From a bacterium (GTDB lineage: Bacteria; Electryoneota; Electryoneia; Electryoneales; Electryoneaceae): a stretch of 18,071 nt of DNA. The DNA lies in the NCBI GenBank assembly GCA_028278125.1, contig JANQEY010000221.1:1-18071 (forward strand), read 5' to 3'. Numbering within the stretch: position 1 is the stretch's first letter; each line of letters opens with the position of its first letter. Position numbers and translations under genes: made by a program. Shown piece by piece: positions 1 through 7,156 of this stretch. The notes under the pieces were generated by a model that was not told where the DNA came from, searched no databases, and was given only the letters and a program-made list of their open reading frames with translations.

Positions 1-497
1 TAGGCGAACCACCAACGACCAGGGGCTATACGCCCAGTGTATTCGCACTGCTTCCAAAGCTCCTGGAACGTGCAGGTCGAAGCGAACGTGGTTCGATCAC
101 TGCCCTCTATACTGTTCTCGTTGAGGGTGACGATATGAACGAACCGGTGGCTGACCACGTGAGGTCTATCCTTGACGGTCATATCGTACTCTCACGTAAA
201 CTTGCGGCAGAGAATCATTACCCAGCGATCGATGTCCTGGAAAGTATCAGCAGGGTGATGCTCGATGTAGTCCCTGAAGAACTGAAGGAAGCTTCGAAAC
301 ATGTACTCGCGGATATGGCTGTTTACAGGGAAAACGAAGACCTGATAAATATTGGTGCGTATAAAACCGGTTCCAATCCCAGGATTGACAGGGCAATAGA
401 TAAACGTCAGTTGATAGAAGAACATCTTGTTCAGGCTATCGAAGAGCAAAGCTCCATGGAAGAAAGCTGGAAACGTATCGTTGAACTGGCAGCCTAA
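1..497 (+). CDS. fliI: Flagellum-specific export ATPase FliI, C-terminal part (5' end outside window)
   Basis: FliI is the cytoplasmic hexameric ATPase that energises type III export of flagellar subunits. Only the last 164 complete codons are present. The open frame runs from position 3 without a stop and starts GEPPTTRGYTPSVFALLPKL, which matches the FliI/F1-beta-like stretch GEPP-T-GY-PSVF. It continues through ITALYTVLVEGDD and ILDGHIVLSR, typical of the catalytic core, and then a C-terminal helical domain with the SVGAY-like sequence INIGAY. The ATG at 135 is internal (Met of GDDMNEP) and is not a start, because homology continues upstream to the window edge. The Walker A and B motifs lie outside the window. 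The gene is followed after 12 bp by fliJ, the usual partner. Identification is firm. Confidence 0.97.
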   Translation, partial: GEPPTTRGYTPSVFALLPKLLERAGRSERGSITALYTVLVEGDDMNEPVADHVRSILDGHIVLSRKLAAENHYPAIDVLESISRVMLDVVPEELKEASKHVLADMAVYRENEDLINIGAYKTGSNPRIDRAIDKRQLIEEHLVQAIEEQSSMEESWKRIVELAA

Positions 498-509
498 TCT
501 TGGAATAAT

Positions 510-959
510 ATGAAAACGTTCAGGTTTCGTTTACAACGAATTCTCGATACTAAGGTCAGCGAGGAACGCGAGAAAAAACGTGAGTTGGGAGAAGCTCAGA
601 AACAACTTACCAGGGAGGAGGATATCCTCAGCGGGTATCACGAAGACCTGAAAACACACAAGGAACTGCATAGAAAAGTAGTAAAAAAGAGTCCAAAGGT
701 TGCTGACCTGGTATTAAACGATCGCTGGCGACGTCAGCTTCAGGCAAAAATCAGGGTTCAGGGTGAAGTAGTCAAAAAAAGCCAGCTGAATGTGGAAGAA
801 AAAAGAGCAGTTTTGATTGAAGTCAGTCGTGAAAAAAAGGTGCTTGAACGATTGCGTTCAAAACGGTTTGACGAACATAAAAAAGAAGAGTTGTCCGAAG
901 AACAGAAAACATTTGATGAAGTAGGATCTCGTTCGCATCTGGTAAAATCGAAAAAATAG
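510..959 (+). CDS. fliJ: Flagellar export stalk/chaperone protein FliJ
   Basis: The protein has 149 aa and is almost wholly alpha-helical, rich in Lys, Glu and Arg with heptad-like spacing. The N-terminus MKTFRFRLQRILDTKVSEER matches the FliJ family start (F-F-LQ-LLD-K). FliJ forms the antiparallel coiled-coil stalk inside the FliI ring. It also helps cycle chaperones and engages FlhA at the export gate. Position directly after fliI supports the call. The start at 510 has only a weak Shine-Dalgarno (TGGA), so translation may be coupled to fliI termination 12 bp upstream. Length is normal for the family. Sequence identity in FliJ is generally low, so the assignment rests on the N-terminal pattern, composition and position. 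Confidence 0.88.
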   Translation: MKTFRFRLQRILDTKVSEEREKKRELGEAQKQLTREEDILSGYHEDLKTHKELHRKVVKKSPKVADLVLNDRWRRQLQAKIRVQGEVVKKSQLNVEEKRAVLIEVSREKKVLERLRSKRFDEHKKEELSEEQKTFDEVGSRSHLVKSKK

Positions 960-1002
960 CTGCTTGTCAGCATATAGATAGAGATTCCACCGTGAGGTAA
1001 TC

Positions 1003-1611
1003 ATGGGAAAAAATAAATTGACGATGTATATCGGGATTTTCCTGGTCGTCTGGATTGTGATTTTTATCGCGGATTACATGTTTTTGAAATCGACGGTAGA
1101 ATGGCCGGAAGAAGAACCCGAAGAAGAAATTGCGGTGATTGATGAAGAGGACAGGCTGGGATTGCTGAAAGACATCTCATATGTGCCCCCTGTCGAAGTC
1201 GAGGATACAATCCCTGACCTGGAACAGGTTCAGAAGGCTCAGATCCAGGCATTGGTTGACAGTCTAGTTAACCGTGAAACGGAACCTCTGCGCGATGAGA
1301 TCGACCGTGCCCGAAAGGAGCTGAAAGAAACCCGGGAGCAGATTGATGAGCTTGAAGAACTTCTAAAAACGATCTCTTCCCAGGAGGACAGCATTGATGT
1401 AGCCCGCGCGCGGAGGTTGTCAAAAATGCTGGAGAGTATGAAACCTGACCAGGCTGCGAATATTCTGGCAAAACTCAGCAGCCCGGTTAATGTAGAATTA
1501 CTGATGAGAATGCGTCAGAAGACAGCGGCGAAAATTCTTTCAGAACTTCCCCAGTCGAGGGCAGAAGAAATAGCCAGGCATTTATCCAGAGCATACGGAG
1601 ATAACTCTTGA
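1003..1611 (+). CDS. MotE/FlbB-like membrane-anchored coiled-coil flagellar protein
   Basis: The 202-aa protein has three parts. An N-terminal transmembrane helix (residues about 8-28, following MGKNKLT) is followed by a very acidic stretch (WPEEEPEEE, residues about 35-43). A coiled coil spans about 85-130. The C-terminal helical module (about 138-198) contains MLESMKPDQAANILAKL and AAKILSELPQSRAEEIARHL, which resembles the N-terminal domain of MgtE and the C-terminus of MotE. In spirochaete fla operons the equivalent position after fliJ holds flbB, a periplasmic collar component. In Sinorhizobium, MotE is a periplasmic chaperone of MotC. A TGAGGT Shine-Dalgarno precedes the ATG. The role here, a stator or collar scaffold in the periplasm, is inferred from domain and position. 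It is not a magnesium transporter, because the channel domain is absent. Confidence 0.82.
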   Translation: MGKNKLTMYIGIFLVVWIVIFIADYMFLKSTVEWPEEEPEEEIAVIDEEDRLGLLKDISYVPPVEVEDTIPDLEQVQKAQIQALVDSLVNRETEPLRDEIDRARKELKETREQIDELEELLKTISSQEDSIDVARARRLSKMLESMKPDQAANILAKLSSPVNVELLMRMRQKTAAKILSELPQSRAEEIARHLSRAYGDNS

Positions 1612-3356
1612 AACTGGGAGCAGGATTAGAGGGATTATTTAAGTTTTTACGGTTGACGGCAAGATCCGTCAGCTCGAAAAACAACAATCCAGCTGCGAAT
1701 TCCGGGTTCAGCCAGGTACTTAAAAATGTATCCGGAAAATCGCAGCGTCCTGTTGCTCTCGTTAAAACCGATAGAGAGGTTTCGTTCCAGGGAATGAAAT
1801 TTATCAATCATACCGGTGCAAATATTTCAATCGATAAACTGGTTTCAAACGGTAAAACACACGTCAAAGTTAATGAACAAAACAGGTGGGTGAGCAAGAA
1901 AATAAAAAACGATGATCCACTGCTAAAACAGGAATTGCGGTTAAGTGGAAACACCGGTGTAGTGACTGTAGTCCCGGATTTCCAGAAAATTGTTCGTAAG
2001 CATCTTAAAGATACACGACCCATTCGCCGTGATAAAATGAGAAACAGGCTGAATACCCCAATGCGCCCTGATGATTCTATTCTCAAGGGTTTTGATGGAA
2101 AACTGCTCAGCTCTTCATTATCGAGAGATGATTCCGTTTCGAGAGCAAGAACACTGGCTTCACTGGGAATGAAGATGGCCAGGATGACCGGTAATTCATC
2201 GATGGATCTGAAAGCAGTTGAAAACAGTCTGAATCTTCCACGAAGATGGACACGGCTTGGGAAAAGCACATTAACTCCTGAAGAACTTAAAGAGATGGAG
2301 ATCCAGGCTAAAGAAGCGATGGATGAAGTAAAAAAGTCGCTGCCTCATCCTTTAAGCAGAAGAGTCAGGAGATTTGAACCGAAGAAACTTGCACGTGATT
2401 CCCTGGTTGCTGAACTGGAAAAAGATGTAAGTAAAGAACTGAATGGAAAACGTATAGAACTTTCTGAAAAAGATCTAAAAACTACCGGAAATACTCCTGC
2501 TAATGATTCGAGGGCGAGTCGAATCGCCGGAAGTATAAACGTGCTGAACAATCCTGTCGTCAAATCATCTCCAGGTAAGGAAAATCAGAGAAAACGAAAC
2601 CTTTTGCAGGCATTACAGACTGCGAAAGAAAGTATTTCTAAGTCTTCGAAAAAAAATCAGGCAATCCAGGATGAATCTAAATCCTTCACCAGGAAAGTGA
2701 AAACTCAAGTAAAAAATAATCCAGCTAATCAAACGATAAACACTATACAAAATATCTCTGAGTCGCAACAACAGGGAGTTCATGGGCAATCAGCAGCAGT
2801 TGAGAGTGATTTATCCCAGGTATTGAATACCACGGCAAAGTTGGAAAATTCTCAGGATACAGGTTTAACCTCAGTTCAGAATAGAGAAACAGAATCTTCA
2901 GCTGGGAAAAGCCAGCAGAACATCCAGAATCTTAACGAAATCCTGGAAAAGATCAGGGGCAAAGCATTAGTTCTCAATGCCGGGAAAAGGACGACGCTTA
3001 ATATTCGTCTCCAGCCACAGGAACTGGGTATACTGATGATAAGAATCCAGGAGAACGATGGTAAATACAGGTTAACACTCAAAACTGAGACAGTGGAAGC
3101 TGCACGCCAGGTTGAAAGTAATATCATCTCAATTCGTGAACAGCTACTTGCTACTGGCATAGATATTGAAAAGTATGAAGTTGAAACTGAATCTCCTCCC
3201 TCAAAGAATAACCGGGGTAACGGCTCAGAAAACAGAGAAGAGAGGTCAAGCCGGGAGCAAACCACCGGCAAAGAACAAAAAACGGATTCAGAAACGTTAA
3301 AAAAGACACTGCGCAGATTATCACTGGGTACCAACACGGTAGATTATATCGGTTAA
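1608..3356 (+). CDS. fliK: Flagellar hook-length control protein FliK
   Basis: FliK is the secreted molecular ruler that measures the hook and switches FlhB substrate specificity. This 582-aa protein has a long, low-complexity, Lys/Ser/Asn-rich N-terminal and central region, then a C-terminal Flg_hook domain at about residues 440-540. That domain contains LNIRLQPQELGILMIRI, the family signature LxPxELGxLxVxI, and ends in a charged tail. The best start is TTG at 1608. It overlaps the preceding TGA stop by 4 bp (TTGA) and has GGAG at 1597-1600 with 7 bases of spacing; the first in-frame ATG (1794) lies well inside the N-terminal region. The overlap suggests translational coupling. The spirochaete homologue at this position is called FlbC. 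The N-terminal ruler region is not conserved in sequence. Confidence 0.93.
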   Translation: MKLGAGLEGLFKFLRLTARSVSSKNNNPAANSGFSQVLKNVSGKSQRPVALVKTDREVSFQGMKFINHTGANISIDKLVSNGKTHVKVNEQNRWVSKKIKNDDPLLKQELRLSGNTGVVTVVPDFQKIVRKHLKDTRPIRRDKMRNRLNTPMRPDDSILKGFDGKLLSSSLSRDDSVSRARTLASLGMKMARMTGNSSMDLKAVENSLNLPRRWTRLGKSTLTPEELKEMEIQAKEAMDEVKKSLPHPLSRRVRRFEPKKLARDSLVAELEKDVSKELNGKRIELSEKDLKTTGNTPANDSRASRIAGSINVLNNPVVKSSPGKENQRKRNLLQALQTAKESISKSSKKNQAIQDESKSFTRKVKTQVKNNPANQTINTIQNISESQQQGVHGQSAAVESDLSQVLNTTAKLENSQDTGLTSVQNRETESSAGKSQQNIQNLNEILEKIRGKALVLNAGKRTTLNIRLQPQELGILMIRIQENDGKYRLTLKTETVEAARQVESNIISIREQLLATGIDIEKYEVETESPPSKNNRGNGSENREERSSREQTTGKEQKTDSETLKKTLRRLSLGTNTVDYIG

Positions 3357-3668
3357 ATAAGCTGACATAGCCAGTAAAATACTATTTATCGGCAAGCATT
3401 GCCGTTAATCTGAAGTAAACTTTCGATCGGTGAATCAGCAGAATTCCGCTGATATATATATTATTAAAGTAATTATCTAACTTTATCAACTGGTTGTATC
3501 GACCAGAAGTCGATGGCATATGCTTTGCCCCAATATTCAATTGGTACTTGCAGTTTTTTGAAAGGTGTTATTGAGATTTTATTTTGCTTTGTTTAATGCC
3601 GATAAAATAGCTAAAGGTAAAAGGTCAATTATTTGTAATTTTAAAACTTGAGAAAATTTTGAAAGGAG
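3357..3668. promoter_or_regulatory. 312-bp AT-rich gap with inverted repeats and promoter-like elements (fliK-flgD)
   Basis: No gene is visible. Small inverted repeats are CGGCAA-N3-TTGCCG (3390-3404), ATCAGC-N8-GCTGAT around GAATTC (3434-3453), ATCGAC-N5-GTCGAT (3498-3514) and CCAAT-N5-ATTGG (3530-3544). None is followed by a clean T-run, so terminator function is unproven. GCCGATAA, the -10 consensus of sigma-28, occurs exactly at 3598-3605 (+) and at 3386-3393 (-), but neither has TAAA at the right distance. A sigma-70-like alternative is TTGAAA (3558-3563), 16 bp, TATTTT (3580-3585). The gap probably separates two transcription units. Confidence 0.5.
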
Positions 3669-3673
3669 GTGAT
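3661..3673 (+). promoter_or_regulatory. Extended Shine-Dalgarno for flgD
   Basis: GAAAGGAGGTGAT is complementary over 13 bases to the 3' tail of 16S rRNA of the AUCACCUCCUUUC type. Its core AGGAGG ends 8 bases before TTG 3678. GTG 3669 lies inside the site and ATG 3672 lies only 2 bases beyond the core, so the site argues for initiation at TTG 3678. Confidence 0.75.
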
Positions 3674-3677
3674 GCGT

Positions 3678-4400
3678 TTGGATGACTTTCAACCGCTGAC
3701 AAACCTGGTGGGAAGATTACCCACCTCATATTCTGATAATCCAACGGCACCCGGCGAGTTGGGGAAAAATGATTTTCTCCAGTTGCTTATGGTTCAGTTG
3801 GGTTACCAGGATCCAATGAATCCTATGGATGTGAACCAGATGTCTACCCAACTTGCCCAGTTTACTACAGTAGAGGAGCTGCAGAACCTGAATACCTCAA
3901 CTGAACAGGCGCTTGAGGCCGACATCATCCTGGCACAATCCATAAACAACACGATGTCAACAACTTTGATCGGTAAAAACGTTAAAGCATTAGGTGGTGT
4001 TGTAAAACTCACCGATGGCGAAGCGAGTCCAATCGGATATGACCTGAATGAGGCGGCCAGTGAACTTAGTATCACAATTCGTGACTCAAGCGGAAATATC
4101 GTCAGGACATTTAGCGAGACCAACCTTCCGAAGGGTGAGGGAACAGTTACCTGGGATGGAAAGGATGACGACGGTAATGATGTTACAGACGGTTATTACA
4201 CTGTTGGTCTTTCTTCCGTTGATTATCTGGGTAACCAGGTTGATACAACACCATACCTCATTGGCAAAGTAGAAGCTGTTCAGTATGGGGCATCAGGTGC
4301 GATACTGATAGTAAACGGTCAGGAAGTCGCGTTTGGTGATGTCATCGAAATCAGCGAGGCTGACAGCGATGAAAGCCTGCTGGATCTACTTGGTCTTTAA
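3678..4400 (+). CDS. flgD: Hook cap / basal-body rod modification protein FlgD
   Basis: FlgD caps the growing hook and is needed for FlgE polymerisation. The N-terminal domain contains the signature FLQLLMVQLGYQDPMNPMD followed by QLAQFTTVEELQNLN (about residues 32-74). Next come the FlgD Tudor-like domain and the FlgD Ig-like fold with WDGKDDDGNDVTDGYYTV (about 155-172). Length is 240 aa from TTG 3678, close to the usual 220-250. TTG 3678 is preferred because it stands 8 bases after a near-perfect AGGAGG. GTG 3669 and ATG 3672 are in frame but overlap or crowd that site. The gene opens the flgD-flgE hook cluster and probably has its own promoter in the preceding gap. Family assignment is firm and only the start is uncertain. 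Confidence 0.95.
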   Translation: MDDFQPLTNLVGRLPTSYSDNPTAPGELGKNDFLQLLMVQLGYQDPMNPMDVNQMSTQLAQFTTVEELQNLNTSTEQALEADIILAQSINNTMSTTLIGKNVKALGGVVKLTDGEASPIGYDLNEAASELSITIRDSSGNIVRTFSETNLPKGEGTVTWDGKDDDGNDVTDGYYTVGLSSVDYLGNQVDTTPYLIGKVEAVQYGASGAILIVNGQEVAFGDVIEISEADSDESLLDLLGL

Positions 4401-4414
4401 TAGTAGGTACTGCA

Positions 4415-4816
4415 ATGGAATGGACACTTAAAAACGTATCAGGAGCCGGGGGGATCCAGCCGATTCAGCCGGATCACTCGAAGGTTTCCGATACCGAAAA
4501 ACCCCATCAAGGTGATAGTTTCCGTGAGGTTCTTGATAAGTCCGGAAAGAAGGCGGAAACACCTGACGTTCATATGTCCTCACACGCCGTTCAACGCTTA
4601 ATGCAACGTGGAATTACACTTGATGCATCAGATCTTGGGAAAATCAGTGCCGGATTTGATCGAGCGGCTGCAAAGGGCGCCAAGGAATCATTGTTCCTGC
4701 TCAAAGACCTGGCATTAGTGGTAAGTGTTGAGAACAGGACAGTAATTACCGCCTTACATGGCGAAAACGCGAAGGAAAACGTATTCACAAACATTGACAG
4801 TGCGATACTGTTATAA
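4415..4816 (+). CDS. Small conserved flagellar operon protein (TIGR02530-type)
   Basis: The 133-aa soluble protein has no signal peptide or membrane segment. Its N-terminal 45 residues are variable and polar. Its C-terminal 80 residues contain SSHAVQRLMQRGI, AAAKGAKESLFLLKDLALVV and ENVFTNIDSAILL, which match the uncharacterised flagellar operon protein family found between flgD and flgE in Firmicutes and several other phyla. Its function has not been established to my knowledge. Its constant position beside the hook-cap and hook genes suggests a role in hook export or assembly, which is inference. The start ATG 4415 lies 14 bp after the flgD stop and has a weak upstream TAGGTA. Confidence 0.85.
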   Translation: MEWTLKNVSGAGGIQPIQPDHSKVSDTEKPHQGDSFREVLDKSGKKAETPDVHMSSHAVQRLMQRGITLDASDLGKISAGFDRAAAKGAKESLFLLKDLALVVSVENRTVITALHGENAKENVFTNIDSAILL

Positions 4817-4943
4817 TTGTTAGGCATGCGCCATAGGCCGGACCTCATCGAGGAGGCCTGTTGAACCATTGACCGACTGAGATGGTTCACCCGAAAAAAC
4901 GGAGAGGCGCTCACAGTTTTTCATATTTAAGGAGACTCCTCAC
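4817..4943 (+). promoter_or_regulatory. Structured leader upstream of flgE (possible cis-regulatory RNA)
   Basis: This 127-bp gap can fold compactly. A composite hairpin pairs AGGCC (4835-4839) with GGCCT (4855-4859) and the inner CCTC (4843-4846) with GAGG (4850-4853). A second, perfect 8-bp hairpin pairs TGAACCAT (4862-4869) with ATGGTTCA (4882-4889) around a 12-base loop. GCGCC (4828-4832) can pair with GGCGC (4906-4910), closing both into a three-way junction. A TTTTT run (4917-4921) and the flgE ribosome site GGAG (4931-4934), itself inside the palindrome AGGAGACTCCT, follow. I could not match it to a known riboswitch class. It could be a riboswitch, a ribosomal or RNA-binding protein site, or an mRNA stabiliser. 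Confidence 0.5.
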
Positions 4944-6866
4944 ATGATGCGGTCATTGATGAGTGGAGTATCTGGACTCCGTAATCACCAGACAAAACTT
5001 GATGTTATCGGCAATAATATTGCCAACATCAATACGATCGGTTTCAAGGGAAACCGTGTAACTTTCGCCGATCAGATTTCTCAATTGATCCGAGTTGGCA
5101 GGGGGACAAGAGAGAATTATGGGTCGGTTAATCCAATGTCGGTTGGACTGGGCATGAGTATTCAGTCAATTGATACTATCCAAAGCCAGGGAGCGCTTGA
5201 ATCTACCGGTTTTGCCACTGACCTGGCAATCCAGGGTAAAGGATATTTTGTCATCCGCCATGGTGATGATTCATTCTACACCCGTGCCGGAAATTTCAGC
5301 CTTGACGAAAACGGCAAATTGATTACCGGGGATGGTGGATTTGTCCAGGGGTGGATTGCAGACAATCTTGGCAATATTACTACTGACAGTGCACTTGAGG
5401 ATATGGAAATTCCACTCCAGATGAAAATCCCTGCCCATGCTACCGACAATGTAGTTTTTTACAGTAATCTTGATGCAACCGGAACTACGGCTGCTGCGAG
5501 GCTGACGGAACCCGGTAATTCAAATGTCACCAGCATAACAGGCACAGCTTCCGACGGTGTTGGCGGTACCCACAGTATTTCGATCACCGGCCAGCAGGCT
5601 ACTAATTCAACAGGAACCGGTGCACTCACCGGAATGAACTTCAACGATACATTGGAATCACTGGGAGTTCTGGATACAGAAGGCTTTTCTGTAAGTGTTG
5701 ATACAGGAACTGATGTACAGGAAAACTATATCATTTCAGGATTAACCCTTCAGTCTACTGTTGGTGAGCTGATTAACGCACTGAATGAACAGGTAAATGG
5801 TGTTCGTTTTGACCTGACTGAAGGTGGCAGTGTCCAGGTTACCAGGGAATACGCCGGTATCGGAACACAATATAATGTTCGTATCCAGGATACCGAAGAC
5901 TCCGATCTTGCACAACGCATCTTCGGTGGCACTGAATTTGATGTAAATAACGGAACAGCTTCAACACTACAGGCGGTGGATACTTTCACCGATTCTTCAG
6001 GAAATCCCGCGGTTGCAACTGCCCTGGAATTTATTGCTGATCACACAAGCGGACTGATGACAGAGATCAGGGGTGTTGGCGGGAGCGGAGTTACCGTACT
6101 TTCAGGTGAAGGTTTCAGTGCTACTGACGGGTCACCATTGATTGTCAATACTGAAGACACATCTCATTCAACATCTATTACGATCTATGACCACCAGGGT
6201 GAGACCCATAACCTGTATATGACTTTTACCAAGACGTCGATGGCAAACACCTGGGTTTGGGAGGCTGATGTCTCGAGCCCCGCAACCGTAATCAGTGGTA
6301 GTACTGGACAGGTTTCGTTTAATAATGATGGATCGCTGGCAACGTTCTCATTCGACAATAACGCTACCGCGTTTCGATTCAGTCCAAGAGTGGGTACAGA
6401 CGATGTTGCCGTCACTTTCGATCCGGGAATGGTTGGGACTTTCAGCGGACTTTCACAGACAGCCGCACCATTTACAACCGCGGCCATTAAGCAGAACGGG
6501 TATGGCCTGGGTGAACTGGAAAACGTTCTCATTGATGAAAACGGTTTAATCCTCGGTAACTTTACCAATGGAGTTGATCAAACCCTGGGCCAGGTTGTTG
6601 TGGCCGACTTTGCCAATAACCAGGGACTGGAACGTGCGGGGAATAATCTCTGGCGTGAAACAGTCGCCTCGGGTATCCCGATCATGGGTGAATCGAATGT
6701 TAATTTTAACAGTAAGGTTCAGGCAGGATACCTGGAAATGTCCAATGTAGACCTCGTAAAGGAATTCACCGAGATGATTACAGCACAACGTGGATTCCAG
6801 GCAAACGCGAGGGTTGTAACCGTTTCTGACCAGGTACTGACAGAAGCAACTCAATTGAAACGATAA
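4944..6866 (+). CDS. flgE: Flagellar hook protein FlgE (long form)
   Basis: FlgE polymerises into the hook, the universal joint between rod and filament. The N-terminal D0 signature MMRSLMSGVSGLRNHQ with LDVIGNNIANINTIGFK (residues 19-35) and the C-terminal D0 helix from GYLEMSNVDLVKEF through ITAQRGFQANARV (595-624) are diagnostic. FlgE D1/D2 sequences include AIQGKGYFVI (95-104) and YDHQGETHNLYMTF (415-428). At 640 aa it is much longer than the roughly 400-aa enteric form. The extra length lies in the surface-exposed central region (about 170-405), which includes a flagellin IN-motif-like segment (about 262-300). GGAG at 4931-4934 precedes ATG 4944; ATG 4947 is an equally possible start. 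Hook substrate of FliK and FlgD, both encoded upstream. Confidence 0.97.
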   Translation: MMRSLMSGVSGLRNHQTKLDVIGNNIANINTIGFKGNRVTFADQISQLIRVGRGTRENYGSVNPMSVGLGMSIQSIDTIQSQGALESTGFATDLAIQGKGYFVIRHGDDSFYTRAGNFSLDENGKLITGDGGFVQGWIADNLGNITTDSALEDMEIPLQMKIPAHATDNVVFYSNLDATGTTAAARLTEPGNSNVTSITGTASDGVGGTHSISITGQQATNSTGTGALTGMNFNDTLESLGVLDTEGFSVSVDTGTDVQENYIISGLTLQSTVGELINALNEQVNGVRFDLTEGGSVQVTREYAGIGTQYNVRIQDTEDSDLAQRIFGGTEFDVNNGTASTLQAVDTFTDSSGNPAVATALEFIADHTSGLMTEIRGVGGSGVTVLSGEGFSATDGSPLIVNTEDTSHSTSITIYDHQGETHNLYMTFTKTSMANTWVWEADVSSPATVISGSTGQVSFNNDGSLATFSFDNNATAFRFSPRVGTDDVAVTFDPGMVGTFSGLSQTAAPFTTAAIKQNGYGLGELENVLIDENGLILGNFTNGVDQTLGQVVVADFANNQGLERAGNNLWRETVASGIPIMGESNVNFNSKVQAGYLEMSNVDLVKEFTEMITAQRGFQANARVVTVSDQVLTEATQLKR

Positions 6867-6884
6867 AATTTAACTGTCTATAAT

Positions 6885-6913
6885 CCCCGAGCCGGATAGA
6901 TTCCGGTTCGGGG
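6885..6913 (+). terminator. Strong intercistronic hairpin between flgE and flbD
   Basis: CCCCGAGCCGG (6885-6895) pairs with CCGGTTCGGGG (6903-6913) over 11 positions with a single G-U pair and a 7-base loop. It begins 18 bases after the flgE stop. The sequence after it is GCAAGTT with no T-run, so complete rho-independent termination is unlikely. A partial terminator or a 3' stabiliser that keeps flgE mRNA in excess over downstream genes is more plausible. Confidence 0.55.
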
Positions 6914-6930
6914 GCAAGTTCGGAGGCGAA

Positions 6931-7155
6931 ATGATTCGTGTAACCCGGTTGGATGATACAGAACTTATGGTGAATAGTGACATGATCGAGTTCGTCGAGT
7001 CCACTCCGGACACGATTCTGACGCTGACGGATGGGAAAAAAGTGATTGTAAAACAATCACCAGAAGATATACTGGAGAAAATCATCGCATTCAGGAGACG
7101 TGTAATGGCACCACTTGATTCCGGTCAGGCTATTGATTCGGATACGGAGGGCTGA
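6931..7155 (+). CDS. flbD: FlbD/SwrD-family flagellar protein
   Basis: The 74-aa protein begins MIRVTRLDDTELMVNSDMIE and contains TPDTILTLTDGKKVIVKQSP and EDILEKIIAFRR, matching the small FlbD (SwrD) family that sits just before motA in spirochaetes and Firmicutes. In Bacillus subtilis, SwrD increases flagellar torque, apparently by supporting stator function; that is family knowledge, not visible here. The protein is soluble with no membrane segment. CGGAGG at 6921-6926 gives a strong ribosome site for ATG 6931. The stop is 1 bp before the motA ATG, so the two are almost certainly translated in tandem. This is not the unrelated Caulobacter transcription factor also called FlbD. Confidence 0.9.
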   Translation: MIRVTRLDDTELMVNSDMIEFVESTPDTILTLTDGKKVIVKQSPEDILEKIIAFRRRVMAPLDSGQAIDSDTEG

Positions 7156-7156
7156 C

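Noticed and set aside
135..497. A separate small gene starting at ATG 135
   Set aside because: The same frame is open to the window edge and encodes FliI sequence; the ATG is internal.
1808..3337. Long minus-strand open frames inside fliK (1808-2269 and 2876-3337)
   Set aside because: They lie opposite a strong FliK frame, have Ser/Leu-rich shadow composition and no ribosome sites.
3390..3453. Intrinsic terminators after fliK
   Set aside because: The hairpins are short (6 bp) and neither is followed by a T-run, so rho-independent termination is not supported.
3541..3560. A sigma-54 promoter resembling TTGGTAC...
   Set aside because: GG at 3543-3544 is followed 10 bp later by TT, not the required GC.
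4048..4272. A second + strand frame inside flgD
   Set aside because: It overlaps the conserved FlgD Ig-like domain in another frame and resembles no family.
4817..4943. A c-di-GMP riboswitch (GEMM class I or II)
   Set aside because: The fold is three-way-like, but I cannot find the conserved GEMM sequence blocks; it is listed only as an unclassified structured leader.
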